A program made the position numbers and the translations under genes. From Limnobaculum parvum (lineage in GTDB: Bacteria > Pseudomonadota > Gammaproteobacteria > Enterobacterales > Enterobacteriaceae), in NCBI RefSeq assembly GCF_003096015.2, contig NZ_CP029185.2, forward strand, positions 774,501-838,500: 64,000 bases of DNA, written 5' to 3'. Positions 1 through 9,527 of this stretch are shown here, in pieces. Within the stretch, counting starts at the first letter, position 1. Each line of letters opens with the position of its first letter. The notes below the pieces were generated by a model. It did no database searches. It saw nothing but the letters and a program-made list of their open reading frames with translations, and was not told the origin of the DNA.

Positions 1-48
1 CTGTGTTTAACCTTCTTTGCGCTAACACCTTTAATGAGGCAAACCATA

Positions 49-495
49 ATGATTGAAAAAATGCGCTATGTATTGATGCTATTACTCGTCTGTTTTAGTG
101 GCGTGGCGCTGGCCGCCAGTTGTATATCCATCAATGATAAAGACCAACGGGCTTATTGTTATGCTAAACAGAGTAATAGCAGTTGCATAGCAATTAATAA
201 CGCTGACCTGAGGGCGCAATGCAATGCAGAAAAAGGAAAGGGCAGTTGTTTAGCCATTAACGACAAGGATCAGCGGGCCTATTGCAACGCCAGAAAGAGT
301 ACTAGCAGTTGCATAGCAATTAATAATGCTGATTTAAGAGCGCAATGCAATGCGGAACTAAAGCAGAGTAGTTGTCTAGGGATTAACGACAAGGATCAAC
401 GTGCGTATTGCTATGCCAAAAAAGGTCAGGGGAGTTGTATTGCTATTAATAACGCCGATCTGAGAGCGCGCTGCAATGTGGAGAGGAGTAAGTAG
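49..495 (+). CDS. Secreted cysteine-repeat protein
   Basis: A 148-residue protein of unknown function. An N-terminal hydrophobic stretch ending in VALA looks like a Sec signal peptide of about 22 residues. The mature part is almost entirely six 21-residue repeats in two alternating flavours (INDKDQRAYC and INNADLRAQC types), so three 42-residue doublets. Cysteines follow a regular C-x11-C-x8-C rhythm, which suggests stacked disulfide-bonded modules in the periplasm or outside. I chose the ATG at 49 because GAGG lies 9 nt upstream; ATGs at 34 and 61 are alternatives. The promoter lies near or outside the window edge. No family is recognised; the repeat pattern is seen directly, export is inferred. 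Confidence 0.7.
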   Translation: MIEKMRYVLMLLLVCFSGVALAASCISINDKDQRAYCYAKQSNSSCIAINNADLRAQCNAEKGKGSCLAINDKDQRAYCNARKSTSSCIAINNADLRAQCNAELKQSSCLGINDKDQRAYCYAKKGQGSCIAINNADLRARCNVERSK

Positions 496-575
496 TCTCT
501 ATTGATGGTGTCCATCATTCAGTTACGTTAAAATTACCCAGATTAATCATTCGCTTGAATCCAAGGGTTGTTGCC

Positions 576-1496
576 GTGAAATTCAGTTATTCAACCAGCT
601 TTAAAAGCTCAATTAGGATTGTGCTGTTACTGTGCATCGCATTAATTTCACCCTTTTTGGCTATTCTCGTTTTTGCGTTGTTTAGCCTGAAAGAATTATC
701 TTCACCTTTGGGGATGCTATCAGAGTTAATCTGCATCATTCTGTCATCCCTGCCTGTTTTAGTCTTTTGGCGAAGTTATCGAAAACTTAACAAACAAAAT
801 GCTGGCCTTATTATCACCAATCAGGGAATTGAATTTAATTTCTTTGAAATCGGTAAGCCATTTTCTGCGTCATGGCGCGAGATTGAAACCATAGAAAAAA
901 AAGAGAACTCAATTCGTATCGTCCCCCTTACTTTGTCAGGTAAGAAAAAGAAACCGCTGAACCTGTTCGATCATTTTGATTACGCTTTAGACCAAATATA
1001 TCAAACCCTTCTGGACGCAAAACAGGGGCGGCTAAAAGAAGAGCCTGTTGAACCCTCAAGAAAAATCATCAATCAGGCATATCAAAAAAGAACGATGTTT
1101 TATAGCTACTCAATCATTGCGATTATATTCTTATTGCTGGTTACCCTGATGATTACCGAACTGTTTTTGCATTCGGGTGGATATTATTGGATCTTTATTG
1201 GTTTGATTATTGCTGCGGTACTCTCCTTTATCGTATCGGCTAGGTTTGATAGCGGAACATTTACTGAACTTACCGTCATTGATTCACATCTTATTATTGA
1301 GTATGTGGCTTTCAGAAATATGCGAAGAAAACGTTTTGCGGCCATCACTATCCCTACTGCGGACATCGCTACTTTCACCATAGAGAATAAAGTGCTAGAG
1401 GTTAAAACTAGAAGCGAAAGCTATCGCTTCAAACCGGTTGAATTGAGTCAAATGGATCGGCTTTATTTGCAGGATAATCTGATCAACAAATTGTAA
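576..1496 (+). CDS. Four-TM membrane protein of unknown function
   Basis: About 306 residues. Two hydrophobic segments lie within the first 65 residues, then a soluble basic region (about 70-165) with a beta-rich, PH-like look, then two more membrane segments (about 174-222) and a C-terminal soluble domain with the same beta-rich character. The layout resembles bacterial membrane proteins with duplicated PH-like domains (STM3941-type), but I do not recognise a named family. The GTG at 576 is preferred over the TTG at 555 because AAGGG lies 8 nt upstream of it. It stands alone after the cysteine-repeat gene. Confidence 0.6.
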   Translation: MKFSYSTSFKSSIRIVLLLCIALISPFLAILVFALFSLKELSSPLGMLSELICIILSSLPVLVFWRSYRKLNKQNAGLIITNQGIEFNFFEIGKPFSASWREIETIEKKENSIRIVPLTLSGKKKKPLNLFDHFDYALDQIYQTLLDAKQGRLKEEPVEPSRKIINQAYQKRTMFYSYSIIAIIFLLLVTLMITELFLHSGGYYWIFIGLIIAAVLSFIVSARFDSGTFTELTVIDSHLIIEYVAFRNMRRKRFAAITIPTADIATFTIENKVLEVKTRSESYRFKPVELSQMDRLYLQDNLINKL

Positions 1497-2060
1497 TTTT
1501 TACTCTCCTCTTTATCTATTCTGATGACTCAAGGCGCAGGGCGGGGGTTATTGCCAACGGCACCTTGGATATTTGTGCACCATTGGTGTTTTCCTGTGTC
1601 AACTACAAATTAGATGATGATGCTACTCTTTTGGTAAAAACCAGTATGGTTATCGGTTTGCTTGGGGAATAATTATTTTAATAGATTAAAGCATGAAAAG
1701 GTTTTTACACATTACATTTAAACACGAAATGGAGTCATAAAATATTAGAGCCTAGTTATATAAGAATAGAAGGTTACCCCCCTGATTTTACTGATATCAA
1801 TGTGTATTAATTGCATCCGTGATTAATATTAAAATTAATTATGCTCTGAGTGAAAAATAAAAAAACACTCTGTAAATATGCATTTAAGTCTTATCAGTCT
1901 GTTATTGTAATAGGTAATAAATATTGTGATATAACATTGCCTATTATCTAATTCATTCCTGCCGTAAAAATTGATATTAGAAGGTTAGGTTGTTTGTCTC
2001 ATTATTAAAATTAAACAAATGGCACTTCTGTAGAAGAAATCAGAGCAAGGAATGATAGGC
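1497..2060. other. AT-rich intergenic gap with a possible gene remnant
   Basis: No complete gene is visible. Around 1510-1672 one plus-strand frame stays open and ends in a protein-like stretch (ending KTSMVIGLLGE then TAA) without a usable start, so it may be a decayed gene end. The remainder, about 1680-2045, is very AT-rich and probably carries the promoter of the helicase gene. Confidence 0.35.
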
Positions 2061-5000
2061 ATGAATTCAACCAAAACAGGGCAATGGTTGCGGTATTGGC
2101 GTAACTCTTTAGCCGATGCTGAAAGTGGTAAAGGTGCATTAACGTCAAAAGAACTTCATACCTATTTATCCGTTCCGGTTGATTCGCTGAAAAATGGTTA
2201 TCTGGATAAAAATAGCGATGTGCTTGAATCTTTGTTCAAGCACGAAGCAGAAAATGTATCGTTGGTTAAAGTAGTCTATCGACCAACGGCCTATAAACTT
2301 AGTTTTGAACATGGAAAAAAACACACAGGTCCCTTCCCTGAAATAATCACACCCGTTATCTGTATTTTTTGGGTGAGCCGTAATGGCTTCTTTTTACCCG
2401 AATCAATCCCGGTTATTCCTCGCGACCTCCTATCTCCACAACATGATGATAAATTGACCCTTTCATCAGTGAGAGAGATGGATAAATTCTTAGATCACAA
2501 TGAACTCCTAGTTTTCTCCGAACAAGAGGCAACGGCATTATTTAAAAACGCGAAAAGCCATGAGGAATTGGCATCCTATTGGCTGCAATATCACCAATTT
2601 ACACGTTCTTTATTCAGCAAGTTATGCAATGAGCTTGTGCTGAGTGAACGCTATAACAATAAGAAAGGAAAGGGATATCTGCTTAAGTGCGACGATGTCA
2701 GCAATGGCACTCGTAATATCCTAAAGCTGTATGATTGGCTGGATGGGAGTCAGGAAAAAACACCATTACTGAATAATTATGCCCTGGCTTGTAATACCAC
2801 TTATCAACCATGTGTTGACGCATTATCCTCCATATCGCTACGCCGTGGGCATTCAAATTCAAAATTCCCCTTGGCAGATGCACAGCGTGATGCCTTAGCT
2901 CAGGTGCTAACGATGTCAGAGGGGGAAATATTGGCGGTTAATGGGCCACCAGGAACGGGCAAAACCACCTTTGTTTTATCGGTAGTTGCTTCGATGTGGG
3001 TTGATGCTGCACTGAAAGAGCAAGAACCTCCGCTCATTATTGCCGCCTCGACCAATAATCAGGCCGTAACCAATATTATTGAAGCCTTTGGTAAAGACTT
3101 TGAAGAAAATAGCGATCGGTTTAGCGGGCGTTGGTTACCCGATGTTAACAGCTATGGCGGCTATTTTCCGGCTTCCAGTCTGGAAAGTGGAGCGGCTAAA
3201 TATTACCAAACGGCCGCGTTTTATCGTTCGTTAGAAGACCCTGAGTATATTGATCGAGCCGAGTCAGCATTTTTACTTAAGGCTCAAACCGCGTTTGACG
3301 ATAGCTCGTTGGATACCGTACTTAAGATAAAGCAGCGTTTGTATGCTGAACTCAACGGTAATCATCAACAGTTTGGTGCGATACAACAGGCCTGGCAAGC
3401 ATTTAGGCGTGCTGAAAAAAATTGTAATAAAGCGATGGGAAATGATGCCGAATTGGCTAAAACGGCAAAGCAGGCTGAATTGGTTGCTATGGAGCAGCAA
3501 CTGTCTTTGGTCGCTCAAGATTCTTTGCAGTGGAAACAATTTTGTGCCGATGAATCGATACTGCTAACCCTGTTAAATGTATTACCGCCGATAGCAAGAA
3601 AACGTCAACTCCGACGAGAGATTTTTATTGAGCAGCATTTTAGTGCAACCGCTCGTCACATTGTTCGCGTTAATGGAAATACCAGCCCTGAAATGGCGTT
3701 GTCTCAATGGACAGAGACCCAACAACAAGCCATAGCGCAAACCGAATCAATATTAGATAGCTGGAATATTTTGCTAGAAAAGAAAAACATAGCGAAACAA
3801 TGCTGGCTAAACAAAGCGTCATTACTTATAGCCACACCTGATGTTATTCAAACGTTGGATGAACTAGATAAAGCATTGGATATCTCATTGCGCTTTAAAT
3901 TATTTCAGCTTGCGGTGCATTATTGGGAAGCGCGTTGGCTGCTTGATTGCAGGGCTCAGGAAGATGAACTCCTAAAAACTGGCCCATCAGGTAAAGAAAA
4001 AACAGGACTAAAATTTGTTCGCCCTCGTTGGCATCGGCGAATGAAGCTGACCCCATGTATCGTCTCTACCCTTCATTCCCTGCCGGGGCATATGACATTT
4101 AGTGTCTTTGAAGGGGAAAATAAATATCGTTATGACTATCTGGTGAATGAAATCGATTTGCTCATCATTGATGAAGCCGGGCAGGTAGCGCCCGACACTG
4201 CCGCCGCTTCTTTTGCGTTGGCGAAACGTGCATTAGTCATTGGCGATGTACATCAAATCAAACCGGTGAGCAATCAATCACAAATGGTTGACGTGGGCAA
4301 CATGATGCAACACCAATTGTTATCTCATCGGGATGAGTATGACGCGCTTTGCCAGCAGGGGCGTTCAGTGGTGGATGGCAGCGTGATGCGAATTGCACAA
4401 TCGGCCAGTCAATATCGTTATTTAGCAGAAGCAGAACCGGGAATGTTCCTCAGAGAACATCGGCGCTGTTTTGATGAGATCATCTCTTTCTGTAACGAGC
4501 TTTGCTATCGAGGTTTACTTGTTCCAAAACGTGGAAGATACGATGCGTTAAATGATAGCCAACTGGCATTACCTGCTTTTGGCTATTTGCATATCGATGG
4601 TATGGCTGAATCTCCCATGGGAGGAAGCCGTATCAACCGACTCGAAGCCGCGACGATTGCCAGTTGGTTAGCAGCAAAACGTACCGAGTTAGAAACGGCT
4701 TACCACGCGAAGTTAGAAGACATCGTGGGTGTTATCACCCCTTTTAAAGCGCAGGAGCGATTAATTGCGGAGTTGTGCAAAGCTGAGGGCATAAAAGTTG
4801 GCCGGGGCGAAGGGGAAATGACCATCGGAACGGTGCATGCGCTACAGGGCGCGGAAAGAAAAGTGGTGATTTTTTCTGCGGTTTATTCCCGTCACAACGA
4901 TGGTGGTTTTATTGACGCGGATCCCTCGATGCTGAATGTGGCGGTATCTCGGGCTAAAGATAGCTTTCTGGTGTTTGGCGATATGGACGTAATCTCGTCA

Positions 5001-5651
5001 GCCAGTAAAAGTACGCCAAGACATATGCTGGCGAAATATCTGTTTAGTTGTGAAGAGAATGAACTGAGTTTCTCTATTGGCTCTAGGACTGATTTAATGA
5101 AGTTGTGTCCAGAACCCAAATTAATTAATGGCGCTGAAGAACACGATCCTTTTTTCCTGAATTTGCTGAGTATTGTGCAGACGCGGGTGGATATGGTGTC
5201 ACCGTGGCTTACGCTTTTCCGCCTGACTGATTCCGGATTCCTTAAACATATGCAAGCCGCGGTAGCGCGAGGCATTGAGGTAAATATTTATACTGACTAT
5301 TACTCGAATGCTTTCAACAACAACCAATATCATGACGAAAAAGATCGAACATTTAAGCAGTGTTGTGAAGCCTTGCGTAATAACGGCATTCGGGTTTATG
5401 TCATGAATCGGGTGCACAGCAAGATCGTGATGGCGGATGCAAAAGTGATGTGTGTCGGTTCTTATAATTGGGGAAGTGCTGTACGTAAGGGCAAGTATAA
5501 GCAGATGGAAACGTCGATGCTGTATAGCGGCGATTTAGAACAAGAAATTCAGACACAGCTTGATGGGTTGCACGCCCGCGTAAGAAAAACCTATGGGCAG
5601 GAGAACGTGACGGTTGGAGCGCGGGTTATGGAGGTGGAGGGGGTGTTGTAG
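2061..5651 (+). CDS. SF1 helicase fused to a PLD nuclease domain (Mokosh type II-like)
   Basis: A 1196-residue single-protein candidate defence factor. Walker A (GPPGTGKTT) is near residue 297, followed by a long low-complexity helical insert, Walker B with DEAG near residue 702, motif V (TIGTVHALQGAE) near 921 and motif VI (NVAVSRAKD) near 958, typical of the Upf1/Dna2-like SF1 group (COG1112). The last 200 residues hold one phospholipase-D HKD motif, HSKIVMAD followed by GSYNW, near residue 1117. A COG1112 helicase with C-terminal PLD is the architecture described for Mokosh type II (MkoC). ATG 2061 is favoured because AAGGA ends 9 nt upstream; ATG 2052 abuts it. Anti-phage activity is inferred from architecture and the neighbouring SEFIR gene and IS element. 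Confidence 0.8.
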   Translation: MNSTKTGQWLRYWRNSLADAESGKGALTSKELHTYLSVPVDSLKNGYLDKNSDVLESLFKHEAENVSLVKVVYRPTAYKLSFEHGKKHTGPFPEIITPVICIFWVSRNGFFLPESIPVIPRDLLSPQHDDKLTLSSVREMDKFLDHNELLVFSEQEATALFKNAKSHEELASYWLQYHQFTRSLFSKLCNELVLSERYNNKKGKGYLLKCDDVSNGTRNILKLYDWLDGSQEKTPLLNNYALACNTTYQPCVDALSSISLRRGHSNSKFPLADAQRDALAQVLTMSEGEILAVNGPPGTGKTTFVLSVVASMWVDAALKEQEPPLIIAASTNNQAVTNIIEAFGKDFEENSDRFSGRWLPDVNSYGGYFPASSLESGAAKYYQTAAFYRSLEDPEYIDRAESAFLLKAQTAFDDSSLDTVLKIKQRLYAELNGNHQQFGAIQQAWQAFRRAEKNCNKAMGNDAELAKTAKQAELVAMEQQLSLVAQDSLQWKQFCADESILLTLLNVLPPIARKRQLRREIFIEQHFSATARHIVRVNGNTSPEMALSQWTETQQQAIAQTESILDSWNILLEKKNIAKQCWLNKASLLIATPDVIQTLDELDKALDISLRFKLFQLAVHYWEARWLLDCRAQEDELLKTGPSGKEKTGLKFVRPRWHRRMKLTPCIVSTLHSLPGHMTFSVFEGENKYRYDYLVNEIDLLIIDEAGQVAPDTAAASFALAKRALVIGDVHQIKPVSNQSQMVDVGNMMQHQLLSHRDEYDALCQQGRSVVDGSVMRIAQSASQYRYLAEAEPGMFLREHRRCFDEIISFCNELCYRGLLVPKRGRYDALNDSQLALPAFGYLHIDGMAESPMGGSRINRLEAATIASWLAAKRTELETAYHAKLEDIVGVITPFKAQERLIAELCKAEGIKVGRGEGEMTIGTVHALQGAERKVVIFSAVYSRHNDGGFIDADPSMLNVAVSRAKDSFLVFGDMDVISSASKSTPRHMLAKYLFSCEENELSFSIGSRTDLMKLCPEPKLINGAEEHDPFFLNLLSIVQTRVDMVSPWLTLFRLTDSGFLKHMQAAVARGIEVNIYTDYYSNAFNNNQYHDEKDRTFKQCCEALRNNGIRVYVMNRVHSKIVMADAKVMCVGSYNWGSAVRKGKYKQMETSMLYSGDLEQEIQTQLDGLHARVRKTYGQENVTVGARVMEVEGVL

Positions 5652-5745
5652 GTTTTAGGGGCCCCGATTAGGTCTTGCAATCTGGTACAGCCTCAAAAAT
5701 TACAGGTATAATCCCACAAATTATTCAATTGGTTTAGAAACGAAG

Positions 5746-6285
5746 ATGACAAAACTTACCTTACAAGAGCAGCTGTTAAAAGCGGGATTAGTGACCAGCA
5801 AAAAAATGGCCAAAGTCGAAAGAACGGCTAAAAAATCACGAGTTCAGGCGCGTGAGGCAAGAGAGGCTGTGGAAGAAAATAAAAAAGCACAGCTTGAGCG
5901 TGATAAGCAGCTAAGCGAACAACAAAAACAGGCTGCATTATCTAAAGAGTATAAAGCTCAGGTGAAACAGCTTATTGAAATGAACAGAATCAACATTTCA
6001 AAAGGCGATATTGATTTTAACTTCACCGATGACAATGTCATTAAAAGAGTGACGGTGGATAAGCTGACACAAGCTCAGTTGATCAGTGGTCGTCTCGCCA
6101 TTGCTCGGTTGGTGGTTGATAGCCGTGGCGAGAGTCAATATGCCATCATCCCCGCGATCGTTGCTGATAAAATCGCACAGCGGGATGCGAGCAGTATTGT
6201 TTTGAATAGTGTGCTTAGTCAGGAAGAGCAGGATGAGGAAGATCCGTATGCTGACTTTAAGGTGCCGGATGATTTGATGTGGTGA
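5746..6285 (+). CDS. yaiL: DUF2058 family protein YaiL
   Basis: A 179-residue protein with a highly charged, Lys/Arg/Glu-rich coiled-coil N-terminal half (residues 15-75) and a small folded C-terminal part, matching DUF2058 (YaiL in E. coli), described only as a nucleoprotein or polynucleotide-associated protein. The start with MTKLTLQEQLLKAGL is typical of the family. A TATAAT at 5707-5712 sits about 34 nt upstream of the ATG and may be its own promoter. It is a conserved gene lying between two candidate defence genes, so the island may have grown around it. Confidence 0.85.
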   Translation: MTKLTLQEQLLKAGLVTSKKMAKVERTAKKSRVQAREAREAVEENKKAQLERDKQLSEQQKQAALSKEYKAQVKQLIEMNRINISKGDIDFNFTDDNVIKRVTVDKLTQAQLISGRLAIARLVVDSRGESQYAIIPAIVADKIAQRDASSIVLNSVLSQEEQDEEDPYADFKVPDDLMW

Positions 6286-6537
6286 TTTTGGGGTTTGTGA
6301 ATAGTTGCTAACACTTCTGTTATTTTATGAGGATACAGGTGTGACTATTAGCTTTGTGTCAAATCATAAATAGATACAGTTAACGTTTTTGAGTATTTCA
6401 ATTATAAGTATCTTTATTGACTTACCCTTTAAAGTTAAATAATCAAGTGGCTTATGTTCACGCCATTGTATACAAGCCTATATAGTTCACAAGCCGTTGA
6501 ATACGGTGCTATCCATTCATTAAGGATTTACACATAA

Positions 6538-7974
6538 ATGGAAAACCTAAAATTATTCATTTCTTATAGTTGGTCTAATCCAACCCATGAACAGTGGGTA
6601 ATCGATTTAGCCAAGGAACTAACCGAATCTGGTGTTCATGTAATTCTTGATAAATGGGATCTTAAAGAAGGCCATGACTCGGTTGCTTTCATGGAAAAGA
6701 TGGTTACAGATCCTCAGATAGCCAAGGTAGCCATCATATGTGACGAAATATACGCATCAAAGGCAGACGGCCGAGCTGGTGGTGTTGGTACCGAAACTCA
6801 AATCATTTCACGTGAAGTTTACGAAAATCAGGAACAAGAAAAATTTGTAGCAATTATTTCTGAAAGAGATTCACAAGGTAAGGCATATCTACCCACGTAT
6901 TATAAATCACGAATATATATTGACTTAAGCGAACCTCATAGCTATGCCGATAATTTTGATAAACTATTGCGTTGGATATATAACAAACCCCTATATATAA
7001 GGCCTGAAATAGGGAAGCGGCCTTCTTTTTTGGATGAGCCAGATGGAATATCTTTAGGAACAACATCAGCACACAAAAGAGCTATATCTGCCATCAAAGA
7101 AAATAAGCCATTTACTTCTGGTGCATTAGACGAGTTCTTCTCTACCTTTATTAGTAATCTTGAGAAGTTTAGAATCACTGAAAAGGAAGGTGAGTTTGAC
7201 GATCAGGTTATTGATAACATAAATAACTTTATTCCTTACAGAAATGAACTAATTGCATTATTTATTGCTCTTGCTCAATATGCACCAACAGAAGAGAATC
7301 TTCTCAAGGTACATCGTTTCCTTGAAGCTTTAATTCCATATATGAGCCATCCGACGGATGTAAGTCATTGGACAGACTGGGACTTCGATAATTTTAAATT
7401 TATTATTCATGAGATTTTTCTATATGCGACCGCCATTTTCATAAAGTATGAAAGATTTGCAGAAATTAACATTTTATTGACACAACAATACTATGTGGTT
7501 GGAAAATCTGATTATGGGAAAAATGCAATGGTTGGATATGAAGTATTCAAAGGATATTTAAAATCCTTAGAACGTCGAAATAGTAGATTAGAACTAAGAC
7601 GTTTATCTATTCATGCAGATTTACTTGAGCAAAGAAGTAAGGGCTCTGGTATAGAGTTTCGTTATTTAATGCAGGCTGACTTTATACTGTTTCTGCGGAC
7701 TCAGATACAACAAGCTGACTTCTATACTCGTTGGTTTCCAGATACTTTACTGTATATTGATCGCTTCCATGGTGCATTTGAAGTTTTCGCAAGATCTTCA
7801 TCAAAGTCATATTTTGAAAAAGCCAAATGTATTTTAGGTATAGATAAACTATCAGACCTTAATGAGTTGATGGGGATTTATAAAACGAATCCTAAAAGAC
7901 TACCAAGGTGGGAGTTTCAATCAATTAACCCTTCCATGTTACTTGGGTTTGAACAACTAGCAACAAAAGCATAG
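6538..7974 (+). CDS. SEFIR/TIR-like domain protein, candidate phage defence
   Basis: A 478-residue protein. Residues 4-150 form a SEFIR domain: LFISYSW at the start, then the WVIDLAKELTESG helix and VILDKWDLKEGHD, the usual signatures of SEFIR, a TIR relative. The remaining 300 residues are helical with no recognised motif and probably form a sensor or oligomerisation part. Bacterial SEFIR proteins act in abortive infection through NAD+ depletion; that role is inferred here. No partner gene is adjacent. Base composition is AT-rich, unlike the core genes at the right end of the window. The IS3 element starts 72 nt downstream. Confidence 0.8.
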   Translation: MENLKLFISYSWSNPTHEQWVIDLAKELTESGVHVILDKWDLKEGHDSVAFMEKMVTDPQIAKVAIICDEIYASKADGRAGGVGTETQIISREVYENQEQEKFVAIISERDSQGKAYLPTYYKSRIYIDLSEPHSYADNFDKLLRWIYNKPLYIRPEIGKRPSFLDEPDGISLGTTSAHKRAISAIKENKPFTSGALDEFFSTFISNLEKFRITEKEGEFDDQVIDNINNFIPYRNELIALFIALAQYAPTEENLLKVHRFLEALIPYMSHPTDVSHWTDWDFDNFKFIIHEIFLYATAIFIKYERFAEINILLTQQYYVVGKSDYGKNAMVGYEVFKGYLKSLERRNSRLELRRLSIHADLLEQRSKGSGIEFRYLMQADFILFLRTQIQQADFYTRWFPDTLLYIDRFHGAFEVFARSSSKSYFEKAKCILGIDKLSDLNELMGIYKTNPKRLPRWEFQSINPSMLLGFEQLATKA

Positions 7975-8114
7975 CAAGAAATCTATTGAATAATTTTTCT
8001 ATCGCGCTCCAAAATTTCTTTGTAGCGCGGTGTTAGCACCTACTTCTGTCCACTTCCCTTAAAATGAGACAATTATAATTAGACTTTCTGCCTTACTTAA
8101 CTGCAGGAGTATTT

Positions 8115-8384
8115 ATGAAAAAGATCCGTTTTACTGAGACCCAAATCGTTAATATCTTAAAACTCGCTGATTCTGGGATAAAAGTGGATGATATTTGCCG
8201 TCAAAATAGCATTAGTAGTGCAACCTATTATAACTGGAAGTCAAAGTATGGTGGGATGGAAGCGGCTGATATAAAAAGAATTAAAGAGCTTGAAGAAGAA
8301 AATACTAAATTGAAAAAGATGTTTGCTGATGTCAGTCTGGAAAATCATGCTATGAAGGAGCTCTTTGCAAAAAAGGGTTGGTGA
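8115..8384 (+). CDS. IS3-family transposase OrfA
   Basis: An 89-residue helix-turn-helix protein (residues 5-50, KIRFTETQIVNILKLADSG) followed by a leucine-zipper-like coiled coil (IKELEEENTKLKKMF) and the typical ending KELFAKKGW. It binds the IS ends and regulates transposition. Codons 85-87 contain A-AAA-AAG at 8369-8375, in phase for -1 frameshifting into orfB, which would give the active OrfAB transposase. Confidence 0.92.
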   Translation: MKKIRFTETQIVNILKLADSGIKVDDICRQNSISSATYYNWKSKYGGMEAADIKRIKELEEENTKLKKMFADVSLENHAMKELFAKKGW

Positions 8385-9220
8385 TGACAGAGAAAAAATC
8401 CTGCGCAAAAATACTCGTTACCTCAGGATTATCTGTCATAAAAGCTTGCAAGATGACGGCATTAACACGCTCAGTTTATTATCGACAATGCATTGATTGG
8501 AAAGAAAAAGATAGTCTGGTGATTACAGCGATTCAATCAGTTTTAGCTAAATCGCCTCAAGCTGGTTTTTGGAAATGTTATTTTCGACTTCGCTTTCAAG
8601 GCTATCATTTTAATCATAAACGCGTTTATCGGGTTTATTGCCGTTTAGGACTGAATTTACGACGCCGGGTTAAAAAGATTTTGCCAAAACGAGAAAAACA
8701 GCCATTGTCAGTCGCTAAAATGGCAAATGCTCAATGGGCGTTGGATTTCATGCATGATGCTTTGTATTGTGGAAAACGCTTTAGAACATTAAATATTTTG
8801 GATGAAGGGACTCGGGAATGTTTAGCTATCGAAATTGATACATCGTTACCCGCAGAACGAGTTATTCGGGTTCTTGAACGTTTAAAAGAAGAGCGTGGGT
8901 TACCAAAGCAAATTAGGGTTGATAATGGCCCCGAGCTTATTTCTATTAACTTATTGAATTATTGTGAAGAAAACAATGTGAAATTAGTTCACATTCAGCC
9001 TGGGAAACCCACGCAAAATGGTTTTATTGAGCGATTTAATGGTTCGTTTCGTCGCGAATTTTTAAATGCCTATTTATTTGACTCATTAAGCCAAGTACGG
9101 GAAATGGCTTGGTTTTGGCAACAAGATTATAACGATGAAAGAACACATGAAAGCTTAGGAAATATGCCACCAACAGCTTATCGGAAACAACTGGAAAACT
9201 CTAATAACTTACTGTCCTAA
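8384..9220 (+). CDS. IS3-family transposase OrfB (DDE integrase)
   Basis: About 278 residues counted from ATG 8384, with an rve integrase core. The catalytic triad is visible as ALDFMHD, VDNGPE and GFIERFNGSFRREF. It overlaps the end of orfA in the -1 frame and is most likely made as an OrfAB fusion by slippage at 8369-8375. The gene is full length and not interrupted. Confidence 0.92.
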   Translation: MTEKKSCAKILVTSGLSVIKACKMTALTRSVYYRQCIDWKEKDSLVITAIQSVLAKSPQAGFWKCYFRLRFQGYHFNHKRVYRVYCRLGLNLRRRVKKILPKREKQPLSVAKMANAQWALDFMHDALYCGKRFRTLNILDEGTRECLAIEIDTSLPAERVIRVLERLKEERGLPKQIRVDNGPELISINLLNYCEENNVKLVHIQPGKPTQNGFIERFNGSFRREFLNAYLFDSLSQVREMAWFWQQDYNDERTHESLGNMPPTAYRKQLENSNNLLS

Positions 9221-9394
9221 ATATAGGGGAGTGGACACTTCCTGCTCTTAACTGGCTGTTAGATTGAACTTCAATTAATTCCTCATCAACACAACCCCCA
9301 AAAACTAAAACAATCCCCCAGCATTCCCACCCCCAAATATTTGCGAACCATCCCCCCATTTTAAAATTAACCCACCAACTCGGCCGCTGTTCCA

Positions 9395-9497
9395 TTGACC
9401 CTCTCCCTGTACAAATATACTGTGTTCTGGCTGTCGGTTTTTTATCCGTCAGCCAAAATAGCGAAACCCCGCAGTGCTAGAACACATACGGGGTTTC
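9395..9497 (+). promoter_or_regulatory. Promoter and two-hairpin leader of a small-gene pair
   Basis: TTGACC (9395-9400) and TATACT (9416-9421), spaced 15 nt, would start RNA near 9428. The RNA would open with a hairpin (GGCTG-T-CGG pairing with CCG-T-CAGCC, 9429-9454), followed by a perfect 9-bp stem GAAACCCCG/CGGGGTTTC (9463-9471 with 9489-9497). No U-run follows either stem, so they look like leader structures rather than terminators. Confidence 0.45.
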
Positions 9498-9527
9498 TCA
9501 CCACAACGTTATAAGAGAGATAACATT

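Larger units (their letters stand above)
8047..9237 (+). mobile_element. Intact IS3-family element, IS407-like (1191 bp)
   Basis: Terminal inverted repeats are TGTCCACTTCCCT on the left and its imperfect complement (TGTCCACTCCCCT read inward) on the right. The flanks carry a 4-bp direct repeat CTTC (8043-8046 and 9238-9241), the usual target duplication of the IS407 group. It contains orfA and orfB with a slippery A-AAA-AAG. Both genes are intact, so the copy could be active. Confidence 0.9.
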
